A DNA stretch of 64,000 nucleotides from Eubacterium ruminantium (GCA_900108205.1 FNUU01000007.1:119081-183080), one strand, 5' to 3'; shown: positions 27,039 to 36,093, counted from the first letter of the stretch. Notes: a model not told the origin generated them from the letters alone. Program-made: numbers and translations.

Positions 27039-28493
27039 ATGGCAAGTAAGATAGCGAGTAAATACATGTATAAGATAATATCACCAGGTTATGACATTTT
27101 AGACAAGACGTTTTTCAGAAATAATGGCAGGAAGAATGGAAGGAATCCGAGAGAAGTCTTGACGGAATTGATTCCGGATGAAAAGAGTATGGTCCTTGAT
27201 ATGTGCTGTGGAACCGGATCTAACGGAATCAGTGTTGCAATCAAGAATCCGAATTTGATGGTTGTGGGACTGGACAGATCAAAATCTATGCTTCGTAAGG
27301 CGAGACAGAAGGTAAATAGTCTGGGACTTAATAATGTGAAGCTGATCTGTAGAGATGCTGCAGATACAGGACTTAAGAGCGAGATATTTGATTACATTAT
27401 CATAGGTCTGGTGCTTCATGAATGTAATCCCGACCTCTGGAATGGGATTCTTTCAGAAGCCCACAGGCTCCTTAAGAAGCATGGACATCTTATAATTCTT
27501 GATTGGGAAAGACAAAAAGGTATGTCTAGCAAGCTAAAATTTGCTCCTATGTATATCACTGAAACTATATGTACTCCAAAGTATTTTCAGGAATATTTTA
27601 ATAGTGATAAGGCGGTATTTTTCTCAAAATATGGTTTTAAGGCTGAAAAGAATATCAGATGTAAATATACATTTGTGATGTCACTTAGAAAAGATGACTC
27701 ATATAATGCTAAAGGAAAAATAAATGAAGCAGATAAAGCTATTGAAAGTTATGAAGTTTTTGATGTTGAAAATGATATAGAGAAAAATCTTAGTGCGTCA
27801 TATCTGGCCCAGACTCATATGCTGGATTATGATAATTATAAGATTCAGGAACTTATAAGAGAGCGTGGATGGAGAGAACTTCCGGAGTTTGAAAGAATAC
27901 GTTCGATTTATAATTTTATCAGAGATGAGATCCGTTTCGGATACAATGTGGATGACAGTATTCCTGCCTCAAAGGTCCTGAAGGATGGTTATGGACAGTG
28001 CAATACTAAGGGCACGCTATTCATGGCGCTTCTAAGGGCAGTTGGTATTCCTTGTAGAGTTCATGGATTCACCATAAGAAAGGAACTGCAGGAAGGAGCT
28101 ATGACCGGCTTTGTATATAAGCAGGCACCGAAGAATATATTCCATAGCTGGGTTGAGGTTTATTTAGAGGGCAAATGGTATGAGCTTGAGGCATTTATTA
28201 TAGATAAGGATTATCTTAGAAAGCTTCAGCAGAAGAATAGTAATTGCACTGGTGCATTCTGTAAATTCGGAGTTGGGGTTGAGGATTTTAAGAATCCGGT
28301 TATAGATTTCAATCGTAATAACACTTATATTCAGAGTACTGGAATTAATCAGGATTTCGGAATCTACGACTCTCCAGATGCACTTCTGAAAGACCATCAT
28401 CAGGAGATGGGACTTATCAAGAAACTTGCCTTTAGGTATTACGGCCGACATATGATGAATCGTAATGTGAGAAAGGTCAGAGGTGGTTTTTGA
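27039..28493 (+). CDS. SAM-dependent methyltransferase fused to a transglutaminase-like domain
   Basis: A 484-residue two-domain protein. Residues 1-225 form a class I methyltransferase with motif I VLDMCCGTGSNG at about 52 and GLVLHECNPDLW at about 125. Residues 250-430 form a transglutaminase-like domain with Cys in DGYGQCNTKGTLFMALLRA (about 320), His in FHSWVEVYL (about 369) and an acid residue in KWYELEAF (about 385), where Glu replaces the usual Asp. The substrate of neither domain is known. No signal peptide is seen, so it acts inside the cell. Confidence 0.85.
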   Translation: MASKIASKYMYKIISPGYDILDKTFFRNNGRKNGRNPREVLTELIPDEKSMVLDMCCGTGSNGISVAIKNPNLMVVGLDRSKSMLRKARQKVNSLGLNNVKLICRDAADTGLKSEIFDYIIIGLVLHECNPDLWNGILSEAHRLLKKHGHLIILDWERQKGMSSKLKFAPMYITETICTPKYFQEYFNSDKAVFFSKYGFKAEKNIRCKYTFVMSLRKDDSYNAKGKINEADKAIESYEVFDVENDIEKNLSASYLAQTHMLDYDNYKIQELIRERGWRELPEFERIRSIYNFIRDEIRFGYNVDDSIPASKVLKDGYGQCNTKGTLFMALLRAVGIPCRVHGFTIRKELQEGAMTGFVYKQAPKNIFHSWVEVYLEGKWYELEAFIIDKDYLRKLQQKNSNCTGAFCKFGVGVEDFKNPVIDFNRNNTYIQSTGINQDFGIYDSPDALLKDHHQEMGLIKKLAFRYYGRHMMNRNVRKVRGGF

Positions 28494-28624
28494 CATGAAG
28501 AACTAAGTGCGACTACATATTCATGTATCGCATTAGATATAATGGAATCCAGAGCATCATCTTTTGAAAAAAAATTATGTTATAAAGAAGGGAATGATCT
28601 ATTTTCGAATATATAAATTGCTTG

Positions 28625-28671
28625 ACCCGGCCGTTTGGGCCGGGTTTATTATACCCACAAAAAAGTGGGTA
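28625..28671 (+). terminator. Terminator hairpin followed by a second hairpin
   Basis: ACCCGGCC (28625-28632) pairs with GGCCGGGT (28638-28645) and is followed by TTATT. Directly after it TACCCAC (28652-28658) pairs with GTGGGTA (28665-28671). The first is a likely terminator of the fusion gene; the second has no T-run. Confidence 0.75.
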
Positions 28672-28756
28672 ATGTTCAATTCCTGGAAACTGCGATATTC
28701 TTTCGTTATAAAAATCGAAGAAGAATTCATGAGTCATTTGCAGGAGGAGAATCAAG

Positions 28757-29308
28757 GTGAAAAAAAGGATTATTACAGAGAATAATAATGAGCGAATAAA
28801 AGAAGCGTTACTACTGATTGATATCCAGGATATTTATTTCACACCAGGCCCTATGCTTCTGCATAATCCAAGGTGTGCAGCCAAGAATGCTGCGCGGGTT
28901 TTGGAGAAGTTCAGAGCAGAGGGGAAAGCTGTAATTCATGTCCAGCATAACTTTAAGGTTTTATCGGGGATTCATAGACTTGTGAAACCGATAGAAGGAG
29001 AGAAGATAATTCATAAGGAATACCCGAGTTCATTTCTCGGAACTGAGCTTCGCAAGTATTTGCAGGAGAATGAGATAACAGACATAGTAGTTGCTGGAAT
29101 GATGTCCCACATGTGTGTAGATACAACAGTTAGAGCTTGTCAGGATTATGGATATAATGTTACTTTAATAGATGATGCTTGTACTACTATGTCGCTTAAA
29201 CATGATGGGAAAAAGATAGATGCTGAGACGGTACATGCTGTTTATATGGCATCACTTGCTGAGGGCTTCGCAAATGTAATTAAATCTGACGAATATCTTA
29301 GAGCGTAA
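28757..29308 (+). CDS. Isochorismatase-family cysteine hydrolase
   Basis: The GTG start at 28757 has GGAGGAG 8 nt upstream. The 183-residue product has the triad of the family: Asp in LLIDIQDIYF (about residue 21), Lys in HKEYPSSF (about 87), and Cys in GMMSHMCVDTT (about 120). It is related to nicotinamidases and isochorismatases, which cleave amide or vinyl-ether bonds. The substrate is unknown. An HxlR regulator follows. Confidence 0.88.
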   Translation: MKKRIITENNNERIKEALLLIDIQDIYFTPGPMLLHNPRCAAKNAARVLEKFRAEGKAVIHVQHNFKVLSGIHRLVKPIEGEKIIHKEYPSSFLGTELRKYLQENEITDIVVAGMMSHMCVDTTVRACQDYGYNVTLIDDACTTMSLKHDGKKIDAETVHAVYMASLAEGFANVIKSDEYLRA

Positions 29309-29383
29309 CAGTCCATCAGAGATAAAAATATATTTCAGAGGAAATTAACTAATCGAACAGGATGAAAACAGGATGGCAAAATT

Positions 29384-29818
29384 ATGAAGATAAGGGATGA
29401 CTATACCTGTCCGCTTGAAATAGTTCATGACATTATAAAAGGTAAATGGAAAACAATAATCTTATATCAGATGAAGGATGGTCCAAAGGGACTTGCTGAA
29501 CTGGAGCGAGAGATAGAAGGCATTACGCAGAAGATGCTTCTCGAACAGCTGAAGGAACTTATTGAATTCGGTCTTGTGGAGAAGAAGTCCTTTGATGGAT
29601 ATCCCCTTCGCGTCGAGTATTCGATAACCGAGAGGCGTGGACGTAAGATGATTGAGGCCATAGATATCATGCAGATTGTAGGCGTGGATTATATGATCGA
29701 AAATGGAATGACTGACACACTTATTAATAAGGGGATACTATCTGAAAATGAATTATGCAGGCTAGTGAAGGAAACAGCTGAAGGAAATGATCCGTTGGTA
29801 GATAAGAAGGGGGAATAG
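29384..29818 (+). CDS. HxlR-family transcriptional regulator
   Basis: A 144-residue winged-helix protein. CPLEIVHDIIKGKWKTIILYQM at the N-terminus, split as CPLEIVHDII and KGKWKTIILYQ, with ITQKMLLEQLKELIEFGLVEK, is the HxlR signature. Such regulators often sense thiol-reactive compounds or aldehydes. It follows the isochorismatase gene and may control that gene or the promoter at 26965. Confidence 0.9.
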   Translation: MKIRDDYTCPLEIVHDIIKGKWKTIILYQMKDGPKGLAELEREIEGITQKMLLEQLKELIEFGLVEKKSFDGYPLRVEYSITERRGRKMIEAIDIMQIVGVDYMIENGMTDTLINKGILSENELCRLVKETAEGNDPLVDKKGE

Positions 29819-29865
29819 ACGGAAAGGTCAGGAATTAGAAAAGTGTAATATATGATATATCTGCC

Positions 29866-29896
29866 TTGACCTTTCCCTTACGGCAAAGTTTATACT
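29866..29896 (+). promoter_or_regulatory. Promoter of the serine hydrolase gene
   Basis: TTGACC (29866-29871) and TATACT (29891-29896) are 19 bp apart. The -35 lies inside an inverted repeat whose left arm GGAAAGGTCA (29821-29830) follows the stop of the HxlR gene and whose right arm is TGACCTTTCC (29867-29876). Confidence 0.5.
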
Positions 29897-29969
29897 GATT
29901 AAACAAGTAGAATTACGGAGCTTGTCAGAATGAAATCAGAGAAATAAACAATGTCGTTTGGAGGTCAAT

Positions 29970-30941
29970 ATGAAGCAGGAACAGATAATGAGAATGGAAG
30001 AAGCCATTGCGGCCGAGTATAAGAATATGGTTGGAATGGTGATTGTTAATGACGGAGAAAATGTTTATGAGAATTACTATAACGGCTGCACTGCTGAATC
30101 TCGTATACATGTTTTTTCGGTAACAAAGAGTGTTGTATCTATACTCATTGGAATAGCCATTGATAAAGGCTTGATTAAGAGTATAGATGATAGAGTCCTG
30201 GATTATTATCATGATTATACTATTAAAAGGGGAGAGAAAACCCTTCCGGATATTAGGATCAAGGATATACTTACAATGACTGTACCTTACAAGTATAAGT
30301 TTAATCCTTATACTAAATATTTCACCAGCAAGGACTGGGTAAAGTTTTCTCTTGATAAGATGGGTGGAAAAGGAAAGATAGGAGAGTTCAGGTATGCTCC
30401 GATCATAGGGCCGGATGTTCTCTCCGGAATACTTGTGAAGGCTACGGGGCAGTCAGTGCTTGAGTTTGCAAAGGAGAATCTGTTTGGACCTTTAGATATA
30501 AAGATAGAAAAAAGTATTACATTTCATAGCAAAGAAGAACAGATGGAGTTCTACAAGTCCACTGATATGAACGGCTGGGTTGCGGACCCACAGGGTGTGA
30601 ATACTGCAGGCTGGGGACTTACCATATCGCCGGTTGATATGGCGAAGATAGGACAGCTTTTCCTGAATAAGGGTAAGTGGAATGGTAAACAGATTGTGTC
30701 TGAAAAATGGGTTGAAGAAAGTACTGCAGAACATAGCAGATGGAAAAAGATGAATCTTCCATATGGATATCTGTGGTGGATCGGAGAAAATAGCGGCTAT
30801 GCAGCTATGGGAGATGGTGGTAATATTATCTATGTAAATCCTGATAAAAATCTGGTGGTTGCAATTACATCACTTTTCTATCCGAGAGCAAAGGACAGGA
30901 TAGAGTTTATCGAGAAGTATATTTTGCCATATAATGATTAG
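29970..30941 (+). CDS. Beta-lactamase-fold serine hydrolase (class C related)
   Basis: The protein has 323 residues, with SxxK in VFSVTKSVVSILIG (about residue 49) supplying the nucleophile Ser and the base Lys, and a C-terminal YGYLWWIGENSGY, as in esterases and D-aminopeptidases of the class C beta-lactamase-like group. No signal peptide is present, so it is probably cytosolic and not a true beta-lactamase. GGAGG at 29961-29964 is placed for ATG 29970. Confidence 0.85.
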   Translation: MKQEQIMRMEEAIAAEYKNMVGMVIVNDGENVYENYYNGCTAESRIHVFSVTKSVVSILIGIAIDKGLIKSIDDRVLDYYHDYTIKRGEKTLPDIRIKDILTMTVPYKYKFNPYTKYFTSKDWVKFSLDKMGGKGKIGEFRYAPIIGPDVLSGILVKATGQSVLEFAKENLFGPLDIKIEKSITFHSKEEQMEFYKSTDMNGWVADPQGVNTAGWGLTISPVDMAKIGQLFLNKGKWNGKQIVSEKWVEESTAEHSRWKKMNLPYGYLWWIGENSGYAAMGDGGNIIYVNPDKNLVVAITSLFYPRAKDRIEFIEKYILPYND

Positions 30942-31021
30942 TACCTGAATTATTTGAACGAAAATAAGCAATGCTCCACCTTTAAGTCTATGAGAAGCAG
31001 GAGAGGACGGGGATGCGTCAG

Positions 31022-31145
31022 ATAATATAACTTATCAGAAGAAAAACAAGCACGAGTGAAACGAGTATTTGTTTTTCTTGATAAGTTACCGGAGGGACGT
31101 CAGTCCCGTAGGATTATGAGATGCGGTTTTTGCTTCTCATAATAT
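31022..31145. repeat. 124-bp hairpin-rich dispersed repeat, copy B (inverted)
   Basis: This is the reverse complement of the element at 23076-23199 with 5 differences by my count. The outer pair of the long stem reads TAACTTATCA/TGATAAGTTA here (in the orientation of copy A) but TATCTTATCA/TGATAAGATA in copy A, a matched double change that keeps pairing. The copy ends about 36 bp before the start of the MerR gene, so it also forms the leader of that gene. Confidence 0.9.
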
Positions 31146-31180
31146 GAGTTATGAGTAAAAAAATATCGGAAGGATTCAAG

Positions 31181-32002
31181 ATGTTATCAATCGGTGAGTT
31201 TTCAAACATATGCAAGGTTTCAACTAAAACACTCAGGTATTATGCAGAAATAGGTCTGCTGGAACCCAGTGAAGTGAATCCGGAAAATGGATACCGTTAT
31301 TATTCCATAGATCAGCTGGAAAAGATGCTGTTTATAAGCAGACTGAAGTCATATTCATTCTCGTTGGATGAAATAAAGGAAATGGTGGAAGCTGACGCTG
31401 ATAAGAGCGATAAACTATATACTGCATTTCTTAGAAAGAAGCATGAGATTGAGAAACAGGTAAATGATTACAGCCAGATATTAAATCAGCTTGATACTGA
31501 TCTTACTGCTATAGAACAGGGTGAATCTATAATGTCTTATATGGATGATATAGATGTGCGTCTTGTTGATGTTCCGAAGATGTGTATCCTTTATGTGAGA
31601 AAATCTGTTCAGCAGGAAGATTTTCCGATGGAGTATGCTAAGAGCTATGAGAAGCTTTTTAAAACTATTGCCACGTCACACCTCACTATGTGCGGTGCTC
31701 CGATGGTTATGTTTCATAGCGATGAGTTTACACCGGCCGGCCTGGATACTGAGTTTGCAATTCCGGTAAAGGAATATGTGACCGGCACAAGAGATTTCAC
31801 TCCCGGACTTTGTCTTAAGACGGTTGTGAAGGGACCTTATACTGACCTTATTTCAGTTTATGCGAAACAGACAGAGTGGGCAGAAAATGAAGGCTATAAA
31901 TGCAATGGACCCTTGTTTGAAATCTATGTCACAGATCCATCTCAGGTTGCAGATGAAAGGGACAATATCACTGAGGTTTACTACCCGGTCAGGAAAAAAT
32001 AA
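31181..32002 (+). CDS. MerR-family regulator with GyrI-like effector domain
   Basis: A 273-residue BmrR-type regulator. The N-terminal MerR helix-turn-helix is LSIGEFSNICKVSTKTLRYY with ENGYRYYSIDQLEKM, followed by a coiled-coil linker (about residues 75-115) and a GyrI-like ligand-binding domain (about 125-273). Such proteins activate efflux or detoxification genes on binding lipophilic cations. AGGA before ATG 31181 selects this start; the earlier in-frame ATG at 31151 lies next to the repeat. The target may be the methyltransferase downstream. Confidence 0.88.
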   Translation: MLSIGEFSNICKVSTKTLRYYAEIGLLEPSEVNPENGYRYYSIDQLEKMLFISRLKSYSFSLDEIKEMVEADADKSDKLYTAFLRKKHEIEKQVNDYSQILNQLDTDLTAIEQGESIMSYMDDIDVRLVDVPKMCILYVRKSVQQEDFPMEYAKSYEKLFKTIATSHLTMCGAPMVMFHSDEFTPAGLDTEFAIPVKEYVTGTRDFTPGLCLKTVVKGPYTDLISVYAKQTEWAENEGYKCNGPLFEIYVTDPSQVADERDNITEVYYPVRKK

Positions 32003-32182
32003 ATATTTATAAAATATTTCAACCTGATCAGAAAGACATATTTCATCTATGTCGGGGCAGATGATTTGATTTGGATTAATACGAAGAATAAAAAATACAA
32101 TGGTAGTAATGGACTAGCAGGAGCTGCGAATTATGGAACTTAAGAAATAAGGATATACGATAGTATAAAAACGGAGAGATAG

Positions 32183-32914
32183 ATGAAAGATTATATACCT
32201 TTTGATTGGAAGAATATAGAAAATAAATCCATATGGCTTCAGCCGTGCGAAGAGAGCTGGTACTATGCTGAAAAATGGAGAAGAGAAGGTCGTAAGAGTA
32301 TTCTGGACCTTGGCTGCGGTCTAGGCAGACATTCTGTGTTATTTGCAAAGTATGGCTTCAAAGTTACAGCAATGGATATATCAAACGATGCGCTTGATTT
32401 CCTGAAGGATTATATGAAAAAGCAGGAAGTTGACATAGCTTGCCGAAGGGGCGACATGGAGAATATGCCCTTTGCCGATAATGCATTTGATTGTATTTTT
32501 GCGATGCACTCCGCAGGTCATGCCGATACAGCCGGAATGCATAAGATCATGCGTGAAATAAAGCGTGTTCTTAAACCTGGTGGAGAGGTGTTTATGACGT
32601 TATGCTCTAAAGAAACATGGACATATGCGGAGTCGGGGCTTCCTAAAGTTGATGAAAACACCGTGATAAAAACAGACGGACCCGAACAGGGAGTTCCACA
32701 TTTCTTTGTGGACAGAACTGATATAGAGAGCCTTTTTGCCGATTTCGAAATTGTTAAAGTAAGGCATATAGATGACTGCTTTTCTGAAGGTAGATGGAAG
32801 AACCAAAAGCATTACTTTATAGAGGCTGTAATACGTAAAGAATACACGGAACCGGATTATTCAGATATAATAGGCAGTTATAGGAGATTTAGGATTGGAA
32901 AGACCAGAATTTGA
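32183..32914 (+). CDS. SAM-dependent methyltransferase
   Basis: A 243-residue class I methyltransferase. Motif I is ILDLGCGLGRHSVLFAKYG at about residue 40, motif II VTAMDISNDAL at about 63, and ENMPFADNAFDCIFAMHS is motif III/IV. The acceptor is unknown. The coding sequence overlaps the start of the next gene by 20 bp, which suggests translational coupling. Confidence 0.88.
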   Translation: MKDYIPFDWKNIENKSIWLQPCEESWYYAEKWRREGRKSILDLGCGLGRHSVLFAKYGFKVTAMDISNDALDFLKDYMKKQEVDIACRRGDMENMPFADNAFDCIFAMHSAGHADTAGMHKIMREIKRVLKPGGEVFMTLCSKETWTYAESGLPKVDENTVIKTDGPEQGVPHFFVDRTDIESLFADFEIVKVRHIDDCFSEGRWKNQKHYFIEAVIRKEYTEPDYSDIIGSYRRFRIGKTRI

Positions 32915-34211
32915 CTGCATCAAGGATTTTAAAGAATTTAATAAATATTACTGGTACCGCGAGGAACTAATTAGGATATGTAAGGCTCATGGTCTTAAAG
33001 CTGATGGCAGCAAGATCGAATTATACAAAGTGATAGAAGCTTATTTTGCCGGAGAGAAGATACTGCCACAGAGTAAGAATTCTAAGAAAACGAGAGTCGG
33101 TCGAAAGAAGGTTGTAACGGAGCTTACTCTGGATACCGGACTTATAGAATGTGGATTTACATTTGGTCCGAGATTCAGGGATTTCTTCTCTAAGCATACA
33201 GGAGAAGAAAGATTCAAGTTCAATGTGGATATGGTGGCAACTGCAAAGGCGGTTAAAGAAACGAGCGATGAGTCATTTACATTAGGTGATCTGCTGGATA
33301 TTTACTACGGAAAGAAAACCTATGCAAAGTATGATAAATCAATGCTTCAGTGGAATAAGTTTGTACATGATTTCTGTGCAGATGAAGCAACTTTGATTTT
33401 TGACGAACGACTTAAGGTTGCTGCGGCTCTATGGAAAATAGTGAGAGAGTCTGATAAGCCCAAAGAGTATTCGCGTGAATTGCTTGAGAAATATAAAGAT
33501 GAAATATTTGCAAGAAATAGCACGAGCAATGCTGTCTATCCTCTTTCGATAGCCGAAGGATTTCAGGATGGAAATGTAATCTTTTCTGATGACTCCAAGA
33601 CCGCGTTGTTCTGGCATTACTGTGGCTTTGCGTATCTATCGGGTAGTGTAAAGGAATCATTTCTTGAGAAAGTATATCAGGATTATTTTGTGAAGGATAC
33701 TGAGAGAAGATTTGTTCTCATAACAGATGATTCGAGGGTGATAGAATTCTTCTCCGATAAAGATGATATTGTGATTGACAAAAGAGTGGAGTATCGCTTC
33801 GGAGATCTGCCGCAGATTGTTCCGGAATGTAAATACAAAGTAGAGCCAATATCTGCAAATAATTATGACAGGATACAAGGAAATATTATTCCCACATTTT
33901 CTTGGGCGGGTAAAGAACAGTTTCTTAAAAATGGATTCGGCTTTGTTGCAATGGACGGAGACAAAGCTATAGCAGTTGCATTTTCAGCTGCAGTTAGTTC
34001 AGATGAGGTGGATATAGGTGTTGAGACGGATGAAAACTACCGGCATCAAGGCCTGGCGAAAGTAGTTGCTGATAGAATGTGCAGGGAGATAATATCTCAG
34101 GGGAAGAAGCCTGTATGGGCTCATGCTATAGCAAATGAAGGTTCAAAATATACTGCACTTGGTGTTGGATTCACTAATGACAGAGTGAATACAGTAATTA
34201 GAAAAAAGTAA
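32895..34211 (+). CDS. SAP-DUF6434 protein fused to a GNAT acetyltransferase
   Basis: The TTG at 32895 is the likely start: AGGAG lies at 32882-32886 and MERPEF matches the usual N-terminus of SAP proteins. Residues 1-55 form a SAP-like helix-extension-helix (LIRICKAHGLKADGSKIEL), which binds DNA or RNA in other proteins. Residues 75-165 look like DUF6434 (GFTFGPRFRDFFSKHTGE). Residues 175-438 resemble the GNAT_acetyltran family, with TDENYRHQGLAKVVADRMC as the acetyl-CoA site at about 378. The combination in one chain is unusual. The role is unknown. Confidence 0.78.
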   Translation: MERPEFDCIKDFKEFNKYYWYREELIRICKAHGLKADGSKIELYKVIEAYFAGEKILPQSKNSKKTRVGRKKVVTELTLDTGLIECGFTFGPRFRDFFSKHTGEERFKFNVDMVATAKAVKETSDESFTLGDLLDIYYGKKTYAKYDKSMLQWNKFVHDFCADEATLIFDERLKVAAALWKIVRESDKPKEYSRELLEKYKDEIFARNSTSNAVYPLSIAEGFQDGNVIFSDDSKTALFWHYCGFAYLSGSVKESFLEKVYQDYFVKDTERRFVLITDDSRVIEFFSDKDDIVIDKRVEYRFGDLPQIVPECKYKVEPISANNYDRIQGNIIPTFSWAGKEQFLKNGFGFVAMDGDKAIAVAFSAAVSSDEVDIGVETDENYRHQGLAKVVADRMCREIISQGKKPVWAHAIANEGSKYTALGVGFTNDRVNTVIRKK

Positions 34212-34324
34212 GAAATACTAAGATAATTGACTAATGCGAGAATGTCCATGTGTTGGTACTCAGCCATAAACGTGGCATTATGATATCTGATGGCTGAGAA
34301 TAACAAAATAATCATGAGGCTGGC

Positions 34325-34522
34325 ATGATAGGCAGGAAGCGGGAAATTGCTGAATTAAATAGGATATACAATCGGAACAAGGCAGAACTTGTTGCTGTGT
34401 ATGGTCGGAGAAGAGTAGGATAAACATATCTTGTGGATCAGGTATTTAAGGGGGAAATAATCTTCAGACATGCAGGTCCCAACGAGGTATTGAGTTTAGG
34501 CGTTGGGCAAATAAGATCTTAA
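34325..34522 (+). pseudogene. AAA ATPase fragment with a stop in the Walker A motif
   Basis: The frame begins MIGRKREIAELNRIYN, then LVAVYGRRRVG, the exact start of bacterial DUF234-type AAA ATPases. The next codon should be Lys of GKT but is TAA (34421-34423), and the text then continues TYLVDQVFKGEIIFRHAG before a second stop. The remaining 400 or so codons are missing. It is a remnant of a mobile or defence-type ATPase gene. Confidence 0.85.
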
Positions 34523-34556
34523 AACAATACATTAGAAGGTTATCTCGCAATAAGTT

Positions 34557-34591
34557 GCAGTTCTACTCGATGTGAGTAGAACTGCTTTTTT
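34557..34591 (+). terminator. Rho-independent terminator
   Basis: GCAGTTCTACTC (34557-34568) pairs with GAGTAGAACTGC (34574-34585) perfectly and runs into TTTTTT. It lies between the ATPase remnant and the convergent radical SAM gene. Confidence 0.92.
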
Positions 34592-34600
34592 GATGGTACA

Positions 34601-35260
34601 TCATTCCTCAAAAGGTCTTACTCTTAATGTTACGCCCAGATCATCGCAGATCCTTTGACAGATTGCTATCTTTTCTTCCGGCATAACCTTTTCAACAACT
34701 GTCATAACAACGTTCGGAACATATCTTTTGGCAAGAACAGCGAATTCCTTTAAAGCTTCGTAGGATTCTACGCCGAATCGTGAGCGGGTAAGTTCGTAGA
34801 ATTCCTCTGCATTCGGAGCGTTTAGAGAGATAGATACTGTATTTACTCTCCCGGAAAGCTCCGGGGTGATATCACGGCCGTAGATCAGGTTTGCGAGTCC
34901 TATGGTATTTATTCTAACCTTCAGATCGGGATAGGTCTGCTTCAGAGTATCGATCACTGTGCAAACGTCCGAGAGACGCTCCAGCGGCTCTCCGAAACCA
35001 CAGAAGACCAGCTCGTTAATGCTGCTTAGATCATATTCTGAAAACAGCTGAAGAACAGATTCAAGACTTGGATCGCCATTCTTGAACCAGAGATTGTTAC
35101 CCTCCTGCATCTCCTTGGTATGACGAAGACAGAAGACGCAGTTGCATGGACATTTATTTGTCATATTTACATATATATTTTTGCCGGTCAGGTCACCGCT
35201 CTTTGAGATATCAAGATATCCTTCATTTCCCACCTTGCCGGTTACAGTATACAAAATCAT
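34601..35260 (-). CDS. Radical SAM protein of the TatD-associated type
   Basis: A 219-residue radical SAM enzyme. The cluster motif CxxxCxxC is present in NKCPCNCVFCLR (about residue 37), followed by ELVFCGFGEPLERL, the glycine-rich SAM-binding strand. The compact size and order match the small radical SAM proteins annotated as TatD family-associated. Its chemistry is unknown. It is last in the minus-strand operon, starting 2 bp after the kinase gene stop. Confidence 0.82.
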   Translation of the reverse strand: MILYTVTGKVGNEGYLDISKSGDLTGKNIYVNMTNKCPCNCVFCLRHTKEMQEGNNLWFKNGDPSLESVLQLFSEYDLSSINELVFCGFGEPLERLSDVCTVIDTLKQTYPDLKVRINTIGLANLIYGRDITPELSGRVNTVSISLNAPNAEEFYELTRSRFGVESYEALKEFAVLAKRYVPNVVMTVVEKVMPEEKIAICQRICDDLGVTLRVRPFEE

Positions 35261-35262
35261 TA

Positions 35263-36093
35263 TTATCCCTCCAGAAGATCTTTCATAAACATTTCAAAAC
35301 AGAGTCCCCAATGAGACGGAACCTGGTTTTCTTCGCAATATTTGATGCATTTTGAAGCGAACTCAGCGGCCTTTCTCACAGAGTCGTAAAATGTATGGCC
35401 GTTCATATACATTCCTGCGATAACAGAACTGATAATATCACCTGTGCCGCTTCTATCTTCGCCGATCCTGTCGACCATGACAATCTGCGGATCCTCGCCC
35501 TTAGAGTAGATATAATTCATGATCTGCTTTTTATGGAACGGAATACCTGTTACCACTATATGCTCCGGGCCTTTCGCAGAAAGCACCTGACACATATCAT
35601 GAAGCTCGTCCGTACTAAACTTGCCGTTTCCGTAATCAACGTCCAGGATCGTACAGAGCTCTGTAAGATTAGGAGTAATGATGGTGGCAAACTTAACCAG
35701 TTCCTTCATCTTTTCACACATTTCCGGAGTGTAGGTCTTGTACAGCGTCCCGTAATCTCCCATAACGGGATCGATAAGTATAACGCTTTTATCTGTCTTA
35801 AATGTCTGAATAAAATCAATAACTATATCAACCTGTTCCTTCGATCCTAGAAAGCCGGTAGCGATACCGTCGAATTCTAATTTCAGATTCTTGTATGTCT
35901 GAATATATTCACTCATCTTAGATGTATAATCATCAAAGTAGAATTCAGGAAACTGAGTATGTGCGGACAGAATGGCTGTCGGAATACTGACCGCCTGTAT
36001 TTTCATAGCTGATATTATTGGCGCCATTACTGCTATGGAACATCGTCCAAAACCTGTAATATCATTTATAAGTGCCATCTTTTTCTGCTTCAT
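35263..36093 (-). CDS. Pyridoxal/pyridoxamine kinase-like protein (PdxY type)
   Basis: A 276-residue ribokinase-fold kinase. The N-terminal NDITGFGRCSIAVMAPIISA, the DPVMGDYGTLY motif near residue 110 and the anion-hole GTGD in EDRSGTGDIISSV near 222 identify the PdxY/PdxK/ThiD group; the first two are characteristic of pyridoxamine kinases. It should phosphorylate a B6 vitamer or a related pyrimidine. The upstream permease gene of this operon (30 bp gap) probably brings in the substrate. Confidence 0.85.
   Translation of the reverse strand: MKQKKMALINDITGFGRCSIAVMAPIISAMKIQAVSIPTAILSAHTQFPEFYFDDYTSKMSEYIQTYKNLKLEFDGIATGFLGSKEQVDIVIDFIQTFKTDKSVILIDPVMGDYGTLYKTYTPEMCEKMKELVKFATIITPNLTELCTILDVDYGNGKFSTDELHDMCQVLSAKGPEHIVVTGIPFHKKQIMNYIYSKGEDPQIVMVDRIGEDRSGTGDIISSVIAGMYMNGHTFYDSVRKAAEFASKCIKYCEENQVPSHWGLCFEMFMKDLLEG

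Noticed and set aside
29958..30941. True beta-lactamase giving antibiotic resistance
   Set aside because: The protein has the SxxK motif of the wider serine hydrolase group but no signal peptide, and the class C lactamase motifs are not all present.
23076..31145. A composite transposon bounded by the inverted repeats
   Set aside because: No transposase or integrase gene is present inside and no target-site duplication was seen; the repeats are too short and hairpin-like for IS elements.
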